Shown in pieces: positions 33,591-42,203 of a DNA stretch of 64,000 nt; within the stretch, counting starts at the first letter, position 1, and each line of letters opens with the position of its first letter. The stretch spans positions 868,001 through 932,000 of the forward strand of contig NZ_JABWDU010000003.1 in assembly GCF_013371465.1 (NCBI RefSeq), in the 5' to 3' direction. The notes under the pieces were generated by a model. The model did not search any database. It had not been told where the DNA came from and saw nothing but the letters and a program-made list of their open reading frames with translations. Made by a program: the position numbers and the translations under genes. The DNA comes from Ensifer oleiphilus. Its GTDB lineage: Bacteria; Pseudomonadota; Alphaproteobacteria; Rhizobiales; Rhizobiaceae.

Positions 33591-33856
33591 GGGAAGGCCG
33601 GCGGGCCGAAATGGCATCGAGATTGCCTTGCAGGGGCGAACATCGGATCACAGCAACTGTTGGAGAAAGAGGCGACCCCGCACTCGATTGTCTGGGGTCG
33701 AACGACGGTATCTTTAATTAATCGATTACTTGATCTATTATTTGCATATGCTATTTCTGCCGTCAAGCCGGTCCCAGACGTCTTGTGCAGCGCAGCCGCC
33801 ACCACCGACCAAATTGAAGAATTCATGTCCGTGTTTGCACAAGAAATACCGGAGTT

Positions 33857-34556
33857 ATGGCGGAGAACTTTCCTGGGCGGCATGTGCTTGCCCGCGATGA
33901 CGGCTTCATTGTCTCGGCGAACCCGGGCTTGAGTAAAGAAACAGGGTCATAGTGCTGGAAACCGTCGACGGCCGGACGATGGCGGTGTTGACGCCAGAGC
34001 TTGCCGATCGCCTGAACCTCCCACGACAAAGGGACATCAGGCCTCAGGCCTTTCGCCGGAGGCTCCCCGAAACATCAGTCACGCTCAACGGCGCCGACTA
34101 TCTGTTCTATTTTGCTGAAGCAGGCAGGCGTTCGCCGGTACGAGAGGATCTGGCGCTTGATGTGCGCCGGCTCATGGCATGCGACGAAGCGGCCTTTTCC
34201 GCCTTCGAGGCAGCTTCGTCGGAGCAGGATCTGGACGGCGCCTTTGTCGCGAACTGGATCACTGGGCGGTATTCGGCGCCTTCGCGCAGCAGTAACGTCT
34301 CGTCTGCACCGCCAGCATGTACCCCTGGGAGGATGCGCAGATCGCCGACACCGGCGTCCTGACGCTTCCCTCCCTCAGGAGCAAGGGCGATGCACGCAAC
34401 GTCGTCGCGCGATCAGCCAGTACACGTCCGAGCAGGGCCTCGAGCCGCAGACCGATGCCAGTTCGACAACCATGCCTTAGCGGCTCTTGCCAGGGCGGCA
34501 GGCCTGACGCTGTTTGGAAAGTGGGAAGGGGTCACGCCCGATCCACGACTTAAGTG
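33857..34556 (+). pseudogene. Frameshifted GNAT acetyltransferase
   Basis: Pieces of one protein lie in different frames: MAENFPGRHVLARDDG (from 33857), LETVDGRTMAVLTPELADRL, DEAAFSAFEAASSEQDLDG (33952 onward), then ELDHWAVFGAFAQQ in another frame, a stop, CTASMYPWEDAQIADTGV, and CQFDNHALAALARAAG and LTLFGKWEGVTP in a third frame. The order and the NHALAALARAAGLTLFGKW end match a GNAT acetyltransferase. At least three frame changes and two stops show a decayed gene. Confidence 0.75.
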
Positions 34557-34695
34557 GGCGACCTTGTGCAACGCCGCAACGGGCTCGTGGCCGCGCTCCC
34601 TCTCAGCTATCGCGGGATTTTGCCATTTATCGCGTCGGCATTGCAGGAAATGCTCGCCGTCGGGCAATCATCCACGCGCCGCGGCCGCCGGATCA

Positions 34696-34881
34696 TCAGT
34701 CGGTATCGCGATCGAACTGGTTGACGATGCGCAAGGCAGTCTTGCGCTGCGCGTGGCGCACATCGGCATCGTGCTTGCTTTTCAGCATAAGGTGAGCGGC
34801 GCGGACCGCCGGCAGGGCGACCGGCTTGTAGCCGGGTACGGTGATGGCATGGACAGTCGGATTAAGCTTGGGCTTACGCAT
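34696..34881 (-). CDS. Small 61-aa protein of unknown function
   Basis: A basic product (starts MRKPKLNPTVHAITVPGY, ends RIVNQFDRDTD) without a signal or membrane helix. The ATG at 34881 has GAGGAG exactly 7 bases upstream, one of the better Shine-Dalgarno sequences in the window, which supports translation. No family is recognised. It lies in a region of decayed genes between the MFS and IclR genes. Confidence 0.6.
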   Translation of the reverse strand: MRKPKLNPTVHAITVPGYKPVALPAVRAAHLMLKSKHDADVRHAQRKTALRIVNQFDRDTD

Positions 34882-35193
34882 ATGTTCACTCCTCATTCGA
34901 ACATTGACCGGCTCCTTCTCGTGTCTTTGGAGATCAAACCGGGCACGTCGACACCCTGCCTGCCAATGGAGGCGAGCGTTTGATCGGGGGAGTCAAGAAT
35001 TGTTGCGGCCTGAAATGACCTCCCGGTGTGATTGTACCGGTGTGCGCCTCCGGCCTTCCTGAAGTCGTTCAGAAGCATTGTCACAGCTGTCGGCCCGAGA
35101 ATAATCGTCCGCCCGATAAGTCCGAGAGAACTCGTAGCGTCAGCCATGCCTTGACGGGGGTGGCGACGCTCGGTAGTTTCATAATCTAGAACA

Positions 35194-35211
35194 TGTTCAA
35201 TATACTGAACA
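35194..35211. promoter_or_regulatory. IclR-type palindromic operator
   Basis: TGTTCA-ATATAC-TGAACA is a perfect 6-bp inverted repeat with a 6-base AT-rich centre, 13 bases upstream of the IclR ATG. Its position fits autoregulation. I did not find a second perfect copy in the window. Confidence 0.7.
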
Positions 35212-35224
35212 AAGAGTAGCTCTC

Positions 35225-35989
35225 ATGAGTGGCCGCGGCGCGCAAAGGATTCTGGAACTCATCGAGTGGCTGGCGTCGCGCAGCGACGCCGTCACGCTTG
35301 CACAAGTCGTGCAGGCGCTTGCCTTGCCGAAAAGCAGCACCCTGCTGCTCCTGCGCACGCTGGTCGACGCCGGGTACGTCACCCGCCAGGCGGACGGGCG
35401 TTATCTGTTGATCCGGCTGCCGGGCGAGCCATCGGAAGCAAACAACGGTTGGGGCACGATCCTCAGGGTCGCGGAGCCGATCCTTCGCGAAACGGTGGCG
35501 GCGGTCGAGGAGACCGGCTTCATCGCGGTGCTGACCGACGACCGCCAGGTGCGCTACCTCAACAAGATCCTGCCCCGACGGGAAATCCGCTACGATCGCG
35601 ACATCGCCACGCCGCGCATCGCCCACTACGTGGCAAGCGGACTGATGTTGCTTTCCGGCCTGTCCGAAGACGATTTCCAGGCCTATCTCGGTTGCTCCCT
35701 CCTTGAGGAAGACGATCCCCAAGCCATAGCCAAGCGCGTGACTGCAGCGCAAAAGGACGGCTATGTCGCCAATCTTCACGGCAGGGTCGAAGGTGCGGCA
35801 GGGGTTGCCGCCCCGATCCGCGATCCCGAGGGTCGCATCGTTGCCGTCGTCAACATGTCTGGCCCGCGCGAGCGGATCGCCGGCAATCTCGATCGTGTCG
35901 CCCAAGCAACGGTAGGGGCCGCGCTTCGCGTGAGCGAGACGCTTTCGCAGCGCATGTTCAAACCCGGGCAACCCAACGGAAGAGATTGA
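35225..35989 (+). CDS. IclR family transcriptional regulator
   Basis: A 254-aa regulator with an N-terminal winged helix (RGAQRILELIEWLASR, LPKSSTLLLLRTLVDAGYV) and a C-terminal effector domain (RYLNKILPRREIRYDRD, RIAHYVASGLMLLSGL, GVAAPIRDPEGRIVAVVNMSGPRERI). IclR proteins commonly control aromatic or organic-acid catabolism. It is followed 87 bases later by a CitE-like lyase gene in the same direction. Confidence 0.93.
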   Translation: MSGRGAQRILELIEWLASRSDAVTLAQVVQALALPKSSTLLLLRTLVDAGYVTRQADGRYLLIRLPGEPSEANNGWGTILRVAEPILRETVAAVEETGFIAVLTDDRQVRYLNKILPRREIRYDRDIATPRIAHYVASGLMLLSGLSEDDFQAYLGCSLLEEDDPQAIAKRVTAAQKDGYVANLHGRVEGAAGVAAPIRDPEGRIVAVVNMSGPRERIAGNLDRVAQATVGAALRVSETLSQRMFKPGQPNGRD

Positions 35990-36076
35990 TGCCGTATCTG
36001 AGAATAGCGTCGACGTGCTGAGCGACGTCAATGTGTTGCCCGATGAAAGCAATCAGCCCAAGAGAGGCCGAACCGA

Positions 36077-36925
36077 ATGACCATGCGATCACTGCTTTAC
36101 GTTCCCGGCAGTTCACCGCGGTTTCTGGAAAAGGCCCACGAGCGCGGGGCAGATGCTGTTATCATCGACCTGGAGGATGCCGTCGCGGCGAACGAGAAGG
36201 ATGCGGCGAGGGCGGCGCTCGCCCGATCCGTGCCGATGGTCGGTCGAGCCGGCGCTACGGTGATTGTCCGCATCAACACCCATGATGAACCCACCATGCT
36301 GGCCGATGCCAGTGCAGCCTGCCAAGCCGGCGCGCAAGCGCTTTACATTCCCAAGGTGTCTTCGCCGGATATTCTCCATCGGCTCGATGCACACCTGCGG
36401 CCGCTGGAAGATGCCGGCAACCGCCCGCCAATGCGATTTGCACCGCTGATCGAGGATACGGAGGGACTGCTGAACGCGACGCCGATCGCCGCGGGGCCGC
36501 GGGTCTTTGCGATCTCCGTCGGTGGCGAAGACCTTGCCACCGCGATGGGCGCCCAACCGACACCCGAGGTTCTGCGCCTGCCGAAGCTGATGGTCCATTA
36601 CGCCGCCAAGGCCGCCGGTATTCTTTCCTTCGGGCTGCTGCGCAGCACCGCCGACTACGCCGACAGGCAGGCATTGGCGGCTGCCGTCGCTGAGGCCAAG
36701 GACTTCGGCTTCGACGGCGCCACCTGCATTCACCCGAGTGTCGTTCCCCTCCTGAACGGAGGCTTTTCCCCTTCGCCGGAAGAACTCGACCGCGCACGTC
36801 GCCTGATAGACGCGGCCGACCAGGCCGACCAGGCCGGGATCGGCGCCTTCACCTTCGAGGGGAAATTCGTCGACCGGCCGATCGTCACCCGCGCTCGGGC
36901 ACTTCTCGCCCGCTCCCCGCGCTAG
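36077..36925 (+). CDS. HpcH/HpaI aldolase or CitE-like CoA-ester lyase
   Basis: A 282-aa TIM-barrel protein of the CitE/HpcH family. Visible are RSLLYVPGSSPRFLEKA, ADAVIIDLEDAVAANEK (Asp/Glu), VIVRINTHD with the Arg, LIEDTEGLLNA with the metal Glu, and GATCIHPSVVPLLN. Members cleave malyl-, citramalyl- or citryl-type thioesters. No CoA ligase is nearby, so the substrate is not clear. It is downstream of the IclR gene and probably regulated by it. Confidence 0.9.
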   Translation: MTMRSLLYVPGSSPRFLEKAHERGADAVIIDLEDAVAANEKDAARAALARSVPMVGRAGATVIVRINTHDEPTMLADASAACQAGAQALYIPKVSSPDILHRLDAHLRPLEDAGNRPPMRFAPLIEDTEGLLNATPIAAGPRVFAISVGGEDLATAMGAQPTPEVLRLPKLMVHYAAKAAGILSFGLLRSTADYADRQALAAAVAEAKDFGFDGATCIHPSVVPLLNGGFSPSPEELDRARRLIDAADQADQAGIGAFTFEGKFVDRPIVTRARALLARSPR

Positions 36926-36990
36926 CGCCATCACCAGACGACGGCGTCCCGGCTACACGGCAGAGGACAGCGCCCGGTCGACGGGGTTCG

Positions 36991-37422
36991 CTATCCGGCA
37001 TCCGCCACGAAGCCGGCCGCCTCGATGCCGGCGACGGCGCAGGCTTCGTCATTGTCGGACGTATCCCCGGTGATGCCGACCGCACCGATGAGGTCACCGT
37101 CCGCCGTGCGCGCCAAAACACCGCCCGGCACCGGCACGATGCGGCCGCCGGAGACGGCCGAGAGCCCCTGCACGAAATGCGGCCGCTCGACCGCCGTGTT
37201 GCTCAGCCAGCGCGACCCCATGCCGACGGCAAGCGCGCCGTAGGCTTTGCCTGAGGCGATCTCGAAGCGAAGCATAGAGGAACCGTCCTGCTTCTGGAAC
37301 GCGATGAGATGGCCACCGGCATCGAGGACGGCCACCGAGAGCGGCTTCATCCGGGCTTTTGCCGCAGCGCCGAAGGCGGCGTTGATGATCCCGTTGGCGA
37401 GATCGAGTGTGAGTTGGGGCAT
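36991..37422 (-). CDS. GlcG/HbpS family protein
   Basis: A 143-aa haem-degrading/GlcG-type protein (DUF336): MPQLTLDLANGIINAAF, LSVAVLDAGGHLIAFQKQDGS, ASGKAYGALAVGMGSR and GAVGITGDTSDNDEACAVAGI. Members are found as accessory genes in glycolate, propanediol and aromatic operons; the biochemical role is uncertain. ATG 37422 is used; the longer frame upstream is non-coding in character. Confidence 0.88.
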   Translation of the reverse strand: MPQLTLDLANGIINAAFGAAAKARMKPLSVAVLDAGGHLIAFQKQDGSSMLRFEIASGKAYGALAVGMGSRWLSNTAVERPHFVQGLSAVSGGRIVPVPGGVLARTADGDLIGAVGITGDTSDNDEACAVAGIEAAGFVADAG

Positions 37423-37784
37423 AAGAGTTCCAATCGCATTTTCGCCGGCGCAGGCCGGCAGGAAGATTTCAATCGATGGCCGGGAGGCAGGCTGGGATCC
37501 CGAAAGGCAACCGCCCACTTCGTAAGCCATCACGAACGCAACTCGCCCGCCTCCCCGGAGAAAAATCGCCCAGGGAGGCGGGTAAGATCGAGCCGATGCT
37601 GCGTTTCCGTTTAGGCGAAACCGCAAGAGCGGCCTATCTCTTGTCCTTATGCATCTTGTGGAGACGCGCTTCGCATCTTGCCTCCAGTATCCCGTTTTCA
37701 GGTGGAATCACCGAAGACGTACACGATACGATAAAGTTAAAGCGCCAGCGCGTCCTCGGTGCGTTCTTCTGAACGTACGGTGCG
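37423..37784. other. Intergenic gap with inverted repeat
   Basis: A 362-base gap between the ABC ATPase stop and the glcG-like start. A 10-bp stem CCCGCCTCCC (37546-37555) / GGGAGGCGGG (37573-37582) with a 17-base loop is its only structure. No gene was seen. Confidence 0.6.
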
Positions 37785-38630
37785 CTAGCTGGCGACGCCC
37801 ATGACCTTGCCGAGATAGGCGACGTACTCGCCAAATTTCGGCATTGCGCGAGTGGTGGCAGCGTTGCGCGGACGCGGCAGATCGATGGTCACTTCCTCGA
37901 CGATCTTGCCGGGACGGTCGGCCATGACCAGGACGCGGTCCGACAGGAACACGGCCTCGGCAATGCTGTGGGTGATCAACATCACCGTCTTGCGGGACTC
38001 CTGCCAGATACGCAGCAATTCGACATTGAGCTTGTCGCGCGTCAGCGCGTCGAGGGCTCCGAAGGGCTCGTCCATCAGCAGAATCTGTGGATCGAGAACC
38101 AGCGCCTGGCCGATCGACGCGCGCTGCCGCATGCCGCCCGACAACTGATGCGGATGCGCATCGGCAAACTTGGTCAGCGACAGCACGTCGAGGATCTTGT
38201 CGACCGCCGCGTCGCGGGCGTCTGCCGGCATGTTGCGGATGCGCGCCCCAAGCTCGACGTTGCGGCGCACCGTCAGCCACGGCAGCATGTTGTTGGTCTG
38301 GAAGACCACGCCGACGTCAGGGCGCGGCGCCCGCACCATCTCGCCCTTGATCGTCGCCGAGCCGCTCTCATAGGGGATCAGGCCGGCGACGATGCGCAGC
38401 AGCGTGCTCTTGCCGCAGCCGCTCGGGCCAAGCACCGAAACGAACTCCTGGTTCCTGATGGCAAAGTCGATGTCCTCAAGCGCCTTGAACGAGCCGAACG
38501 TCTTGTTGAGGCCATGCGCCTCGATATGGTTGACGGCAGGCTCTGCCGCCGGGCTCAAGCCCTTGCCTGATTGCGGCGCTTCGGCCGTGGCTGTCGACAC
38601 CATCTTTTCCTCCCGAACTGAAATGTTCAT
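37785..38630 (-). CDS. ABC transporter ATP-binding protein (SsuB/TauB family)
   Basis: A 281-aa single-domain ATPase for the nitrate/sulfonate/taurine-type importer. Walker A is GPSGCGKST, the Q-loop FQTNNMLPW, signature LSGGMRQRASIGQAL and Walker B ILLMDEPFGALD. ATG 38630 overlaps the permease stop (ATGA). It closes the operon FAH hydrolase-binding protein-VOC-permease-ATPase. Confidence 0.95.
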   Translation of the reverse strand: MNISVREEKMVSTATAEAPQSGKGLSPAAEPAVNHIEAHGLNKTFGSFKALEDIDFAIRNQEFVSVLGPSGCGKSTLLRIVAGLIPYESGSATIKGEMVRAPRPDVGVVFQTNNMLPWLTVRRNVELGARIRNMPADARDAAVDKILDVLSLTKFADAHPHQLSGGMRQRASIGQALVLDPQILLMDEPFGALDALTRDKLNVELLRIWQESRKTVMLITHSIAEAVFLSDRVLVMADRPGKIVEEVTIDLPRPRNAATTRAMPKFGEYVAYLGKVMGVAS

Positions 38631-39391
38631 ACCTGAATTCCCCGCCACCAGACGGACTTGGCCGCAAATTCGATCAGCGCGTAAAGAGCGAGCGAAATCA
38701 GCGTGATGACGATGATGCAGCCGAAGACGAGGTCGGTGCGCGTCGAGGCCGTTCCCAGCATGATCAGGTTGCCGAGACCACGCTCGGAGCCAACGAGTTC
38801 GCCAATGATCGCGCCGATCATCGCAAGCGGCATCGCCACCCGACAGCCGTCGATGAAGCTTGGCAGAGCGCTTGGCAGCCTAAGCGTTGTGAACGTGCGC
38901 CACGGACCGGCATTCAACGCGCGAAAATGTTCCTCGAGGTTCTTCGCCGTGCCGGCAAAGCCGCCGAGCGTCGCCACCACAATCGGGAAGAAGGCAAACA
39001 GAAACGCCATCGCCACCTTGGAGATGAAGCCGTAGCCAAACCAGACGATCATCAGCGGTGCGAGCGCGCTTTTGGGCGTCGTCTGCAACGCGGTGACAAG
39101 CGGATAGATGGTGCGCTGGGCAAAGGGCGAGACATAGACGACCATGCCGAGCATGACGCCGACGACGACGGCGGCGCCAAAGCCGATGAGCACCTCGGCG
39201 AGCGTGTACATCGAATTCTCGAAGATCTCGCTGCGCGCCTCCCAGACGGCGACGGCGATCGCCGAGATCGGCGGAAGAATGTAGCTTTTGACTTCGAAAT
39301 ATCGGACGCCATATTCCCAGAAGAGTAGAAAAGCACCGAAAAACAAGACGACTTGGCTATAGGCGGCAAGTCGCGAACTAACGCCTGGCAT
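38627..39391 (-). CDS. ABC transporter permease (SsuC/TauC family)
   Basis: A 254-aa permease with six helices and the EAA-type cytoplasmic loop (LPSALPSFIDGCRVAMPLAMIGAIIGELVG). ATG 39391 has GGAGG five bases upstream; an in-frame ATG at 39460 is unlikely. It is 160 bases after the VOC gene. Confidence 0.93.
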   Translation of the reverse strand: MPGVSSRLAAYSQVVLFFGAFLLFWEYGVRYFEVKSYILPPISAIAVAVWEARSEIFENSMYTLAEVLIGFGAAVVVGVMLGMVVYVSPFAQRTIYPLVTALQTTPKSALAPLMIVWFGYGFISKVAMAFLFAFFPIVVATLGGFAGTAKNLEEHFRALNAGPWRTFTTLRLPSALPSFIDGCRVAMPLAMIGAIIGELVGSERGLGNLIMLGTASTRTDLVFGCIIVITLISLALYALIEFAAKSVWWRGIQV

Positions 39392-39551
39392 GAGGGCCTC
39401 CGAAGAGCGAGTTGGCATCCGTGGTGAGGCGCGCCGGTCGATGCCGGCGCGCAAGGGCATTTCCAGGACAAGCCAAACCGCTTTCCTGGACAGGTCGGGA
39501 ACAAAGCGGAGCGTTTCGATCCCTGCGTTCGAAGCCGAAACGCTCCTGACA

Positions 39552-40094
39552 TCACTGACCCTGCTTGTCCTTGACCACCTGGTGCGGTGGCGGCACGACG
39601 AAGCGCTTGAAGCGCCATTGGTCGAACGCGTCGATGTTGCGTTCCCAAACCTGCGGCGTGTGCGGGTTGTCCTCCGTGACCTGGATCATGTCACAGTAGA
39701 TCTCGCAGTTGTTGCCGTCGGGATCCTTGAACACGAGGAAGCAGTTGGCGCCGGGACCGTGCTTGCCGATACCGCGGACGATCTCGACGCCCCGCTCCTG
39801 CAGCATCTCGGCGGCAGCCTCCATGTCTTCGAGGCTGTCGACGAGATAGGAGAAGTGCTCGAGGCCGGGCCTCGTGTACTTCGGCAGGTCGTCGCGGTCG
39901 GGTGAATCCGCCGGTAGCTGCGACAGAGCAAGATCGTGGTGGTCGCTGCCTGCACGCAGGAACACCATCTTGTCCTCGATCCAGTCCGAGACCTCAAGGC
40001 CGACGACATTGGTATAGAAATCGACAGACTTGTGGATGTCGCGGACCATCAGCACCATGTGGCCAAGCTTCCGCACGTTGATCTTCTTCTTCAT
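39552..40094 (-). CDS. VOC family protein, extradiol-dioxygenase-like
   Basis: A 180-aa protein with two VOC beta-alpha-beta-beta-beta modules. The ligand set of extradiol dioxygenases is present: His12 (LGHMVLMV), His80 (GLEHFSYLV) and Glu131 (GNNCEIYCD), i.e. a 2-His-1-carboxylate metal site. It is shorter than classical catechol 2,3-dioxygenase (about 300 aa), so a one-ring-cleavage enzyme of the short type or another VOC reaction is possible. It is embedded in the ABC operon between binding protein and permease, unusual for a transport gene. Confidence 0.85.
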   Translation of the reverse strand: MKKKINVRKLGHMVLMVRDIHKSVDFYTNVVGLEVSDWIEDKMVFLRAGSDHHDLALSQLPADSPDRDDLPKYTRPGLEHFSYLVDSLEDMEAAAEMLQERGVEIVRGIGKHGPGANCFLVFKDPDGNNCEIYCDMIQVTEDNPHTPQVWERNIDAFDQWRFKRFVVPPPHQVVKDKQGQ

Positions 40095-40121
40095 GTTCCT
40101 CATCCCAGGTTTGGGCCGGCC

Positions 40122-41120
40122 TCAGCGACTGATGTTGCGGTAGAGGTCGACGGTCTTGATGCTGTCGTCGACGACGAATGCTTCACGCACGAAGCCCATC
40201 GTCTTTTCCATGCGATCGGCGCGAACGAAGCCGAGATCCTTGTTTTCCGCGTGGGGATCGCGCACCAGCGCATTGATCTGCTTGATCTGGTTGAGCACAA
40301 CGCTCTTTTTCAGCGTCGGATACTGCTTGACGATCAGATCGGCGGATTCTTCCGGATGCGCGGCCATGTACTCGTAGCCGCGGTAGGAGGCGTCGAGGAA
40401 CTTGTCGACGACCTCGGGCTTCTCGGCCAGCATCGCTTCGGTGGTGACGAAGCCGCTGCCATACATGTCGAGACCGAAATCGCGATACTTGATCATGCCG
40501 ATCTTCTTGCCGCTCTCCTGCGCATTCTCGTTGAGAATGGGCAGGCTGGCACCTTCCCAGCATTCGGCAAGGTCGACCTGTCCTTCGAGGAAGGACGAGG
40601 TGATGACCGCCGGGTTCATCCGCAAGAGCTTCAGATGATCCTTCGGCAGCCCGTTCTGCTCGAGCCAGGCCGGCACGATGTTCTGGACCGGCGACGTCGC
40701 GCCGCCACCCACCGACTTACCGCTGAAATCGGCAAGCACCGGGGTCTTCTCGCCGTCCTTCTGGATGTAGCAGAGCGCGCCCGGCCAGACCGTGTTGATC
40801 GAGCCGACGAAGACGGCCTTGCCGCCGTTGACGCGGTTGAGAATGACGCTCACCGGGTCGCCGTAGCCGATATCGAACAGGCCCTGGTCGATCTCGTTGA
40901 CGGTGCGCTGACCACCATAACCCTGGTAGACCGAGACGTTGAGATCTGCCTCGTCGTAAAACCCCTTGGCCTTGGCAACGAGAACGCCTCCAACGCTCCC
41001 TTGCGGCAACCACGACATGTTGAACGAAATTTCCTCGGCGGCGGAAGCCGCCGTCATCATCGATGCAAGCGCTCCGGCGAGCGCTGCCAGGCGAAGCGAA
41101 TTTCCAAACTTTTTAGCCAT
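40122..41120 (-). CDS. NMT1/THI5-type ABC substrate-binding protein
   Basis: A 332-aa binding protein with a Sec signal (LAALAGALASMMTAASA) and the NMT1/SsuA-like fold: ISFNMSWLPQGSVGGVLVAKAKGFYDEADL, GYGGQRTVNEIDQGLFDIGYGD and GQVDLAECWEG. Relatives bind sulfonates, pyrimidines, aromatic acids or riboflavin-like compounds. The FAH gene lies 40 bases upstream in the same operon, which suggests an organic acid or ring compound. Confidence 0.92.
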   Translation of the reverse strand: MAKKFGNSLRLAALAGALASMMTAASAAEEISFNMSWLPQGSVGGVLVAKAKGFYDEADLNVSVYQGYGGQRTVNEIDQGLFDIGYGDPVSVILNRVNGGKAVFVGSINTVWPGALCYIQKDGEKTPVLADFSGKSVGGGATSPVQNIVPAWLEQNGLPKDHLKLLRMNPAVITSSFLEGQVDLAECWEGASLPILNENAQESGKKIGMIKYRDFGLDMYGSGFVTTEAMLAEKPEVVDKFLDASYRGYEYMAAHPEESADLIVKQYPTLKKSVVLNQIKQINALVRDPHAENKDLGFVRADRMEKTMGFVREAFVVDDSIKTVDLYRNISR

Positions 41121-41160
41121 ACTGTCCTCCTCAGTTTAGCCATTGCTGGCGGTTTGGTTG

Positions 41161-42099
41161 TTAGTCGATCCGAGCTCCTCTGATCGGATTGGTGATGGTG
41201 CCGACCTTCTCCACGGCGGCCGTCACGATGTCGCCGGCATTCAGGAATTCTCCCGTGCCCATTCCGACCCCGTCGGGGGTGCCGGTTGCGACCAGATCGC
41301 CCGGACGCAAGGTCAGGATCGACGACAGATAGGAAATCTGCTCGGCCACCGAGAAGATCATCGAGCCGGTGCTGTCGTCCTGCTTTCGAGTTCCGTTGAC
41401 GTCGAGCGTCAGGCGCAGGTCCTGCGGGTCGCCGATGCAATCGGCCGGCACCAGCCAGGGGCCGAGCGGCGCAAAGGTGTCGAAGCTCTTGCCGCGGAAC
41501 CAGTCGTGCTTGAACGGAAAATCGCTGCGGCGCGTCAGGTCGCGCGACGTGATGTCGTTGATGACGGTGTAGGCGGCGACGTGGTCGAGCGCCTTGTCGA
41601 CCGGAATGTCGCGGCCGCCGATGCCGATGACCGCTGCAAGCTCGACCTCCCAGTCGACCTTCTGGGCCCTCTGCGGAAGGATGATCGCCTCATCGGGGCC
41701 GATGACGCTCGAATCCGCCTTCATGAAGACGAAGGGCTGACTCTCGGACTTCGCCGCTAGCACCGTCCCCATCTCCTGCGCATGCTCGACATAATTCGAA
41801 GCGGTAGCAAAGATCCTGTTCGGACGATAGGGCGCGCAAAGCTTCGTCCCCGTTCCAAGCGGCTCGAACTTCGGACCGCTGGCGGCGAGATTGTCGGCAA
41901 GCGCTGCCAATGCCGGTTCGACGTCGGTCCAGGCGTCGAGCATCGCGGCGATGCCGCCGGCGCGCCACCGGCTCCAGTCCTCGCCCGGACGCCCCAGGAC
42001 GCGCGAGACCAGATCCAGATCGTAGACCCCCTGCTCGGTCACGATGACCGGCCGTATTTCTTCCCTGATGAGCCTTTGCCCAAGCGCATGCCAAACCAC
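41161..42099 (-). CDS. Fumarylacetoacetate hydrolase family protein
   Basis: A 312-aa FAH-fold enzyme. The core reads IFATASNYVEHAQEMG, FVFMKADSSVIGPDE, VDWEVELAAVIGIGG with the metal Glu residues, NDITSRDLTRRSDFPFKHDWFRGKSFDTFAPLGPWLV and LVATGTPDGVGMG. Members hydrolyse or decarboxylate ring-cleavage products such as fumarylpyruvate or 2-oxo-hex-4-enedioates. First gene of the ABC operon; a TTGCATACA element lies 32 bp upstream, between it and the divergent GST gene. Confidence 0.92.
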   Translation of the reverse strand: MVWHALGQRLIREEIRPVIVTEQGVYDLDLVSRVLGRPGEDWSRWRAGGIAAMLDAWTDVEPALAALADNLAASGPKFEPLGTGTKLCAPYRPNRIFATASNYVEHAQEMGTVLAAKSESQPFVFMKADSSVIGPDEAIILPQRAQKVDWEVELAAVIGIGGRDIPVDKALDHVAAYTVINDITSRDLTRRSDFPFKHDWFRGKSFDTFAPLGPWLVPADCIGDPQDLRLTLDVNGTRKQDDSTGSMIFSVAEQISYLSSILTLRPGDLVATGTPDGVGMGTGEFLNAGDIVTAAVEKVGTITNPIRGARID

Positions 42100-42131
42100 C
42101 GGCTATCTCCTTCCATGCTGTCGGTATCTTC

Positions 42132-42140
42132 TTGCATACA
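42132..42140. promoter_or_regulatory. TTGCATACA element, FAH-GST divergent promoter
   Basis: TTGCATACA, with a related TATGTATTC 10 bases further on. The 104-bp gap separates divergent FAH and GST starts. The same nonamer occurs twice at 46071 and 46091, suggesting a shared regulator. Confidence 0.6.
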
Positions 42141-42203
42141 ATTTCGTCATTATGTATTCTTGTCAAGTACACTGGTGCACACGGAAGTGAAAGTTGCGAA
42201 AAA

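Noticed and set aside
34893-35147. 84-aa minus-strand frame before the IclR gene
   Set aside because: No Shine-Dalgarno sequence or family and it lies in a decayed region; not enough to call a gene.
37546-37582. 10-bp GC-rich inverted repeat as a terminator
   Set aside because: Neither strand has a T-run and it lies about 200 bases beyond the ABC operon end; kept only as a repeat within the gap.
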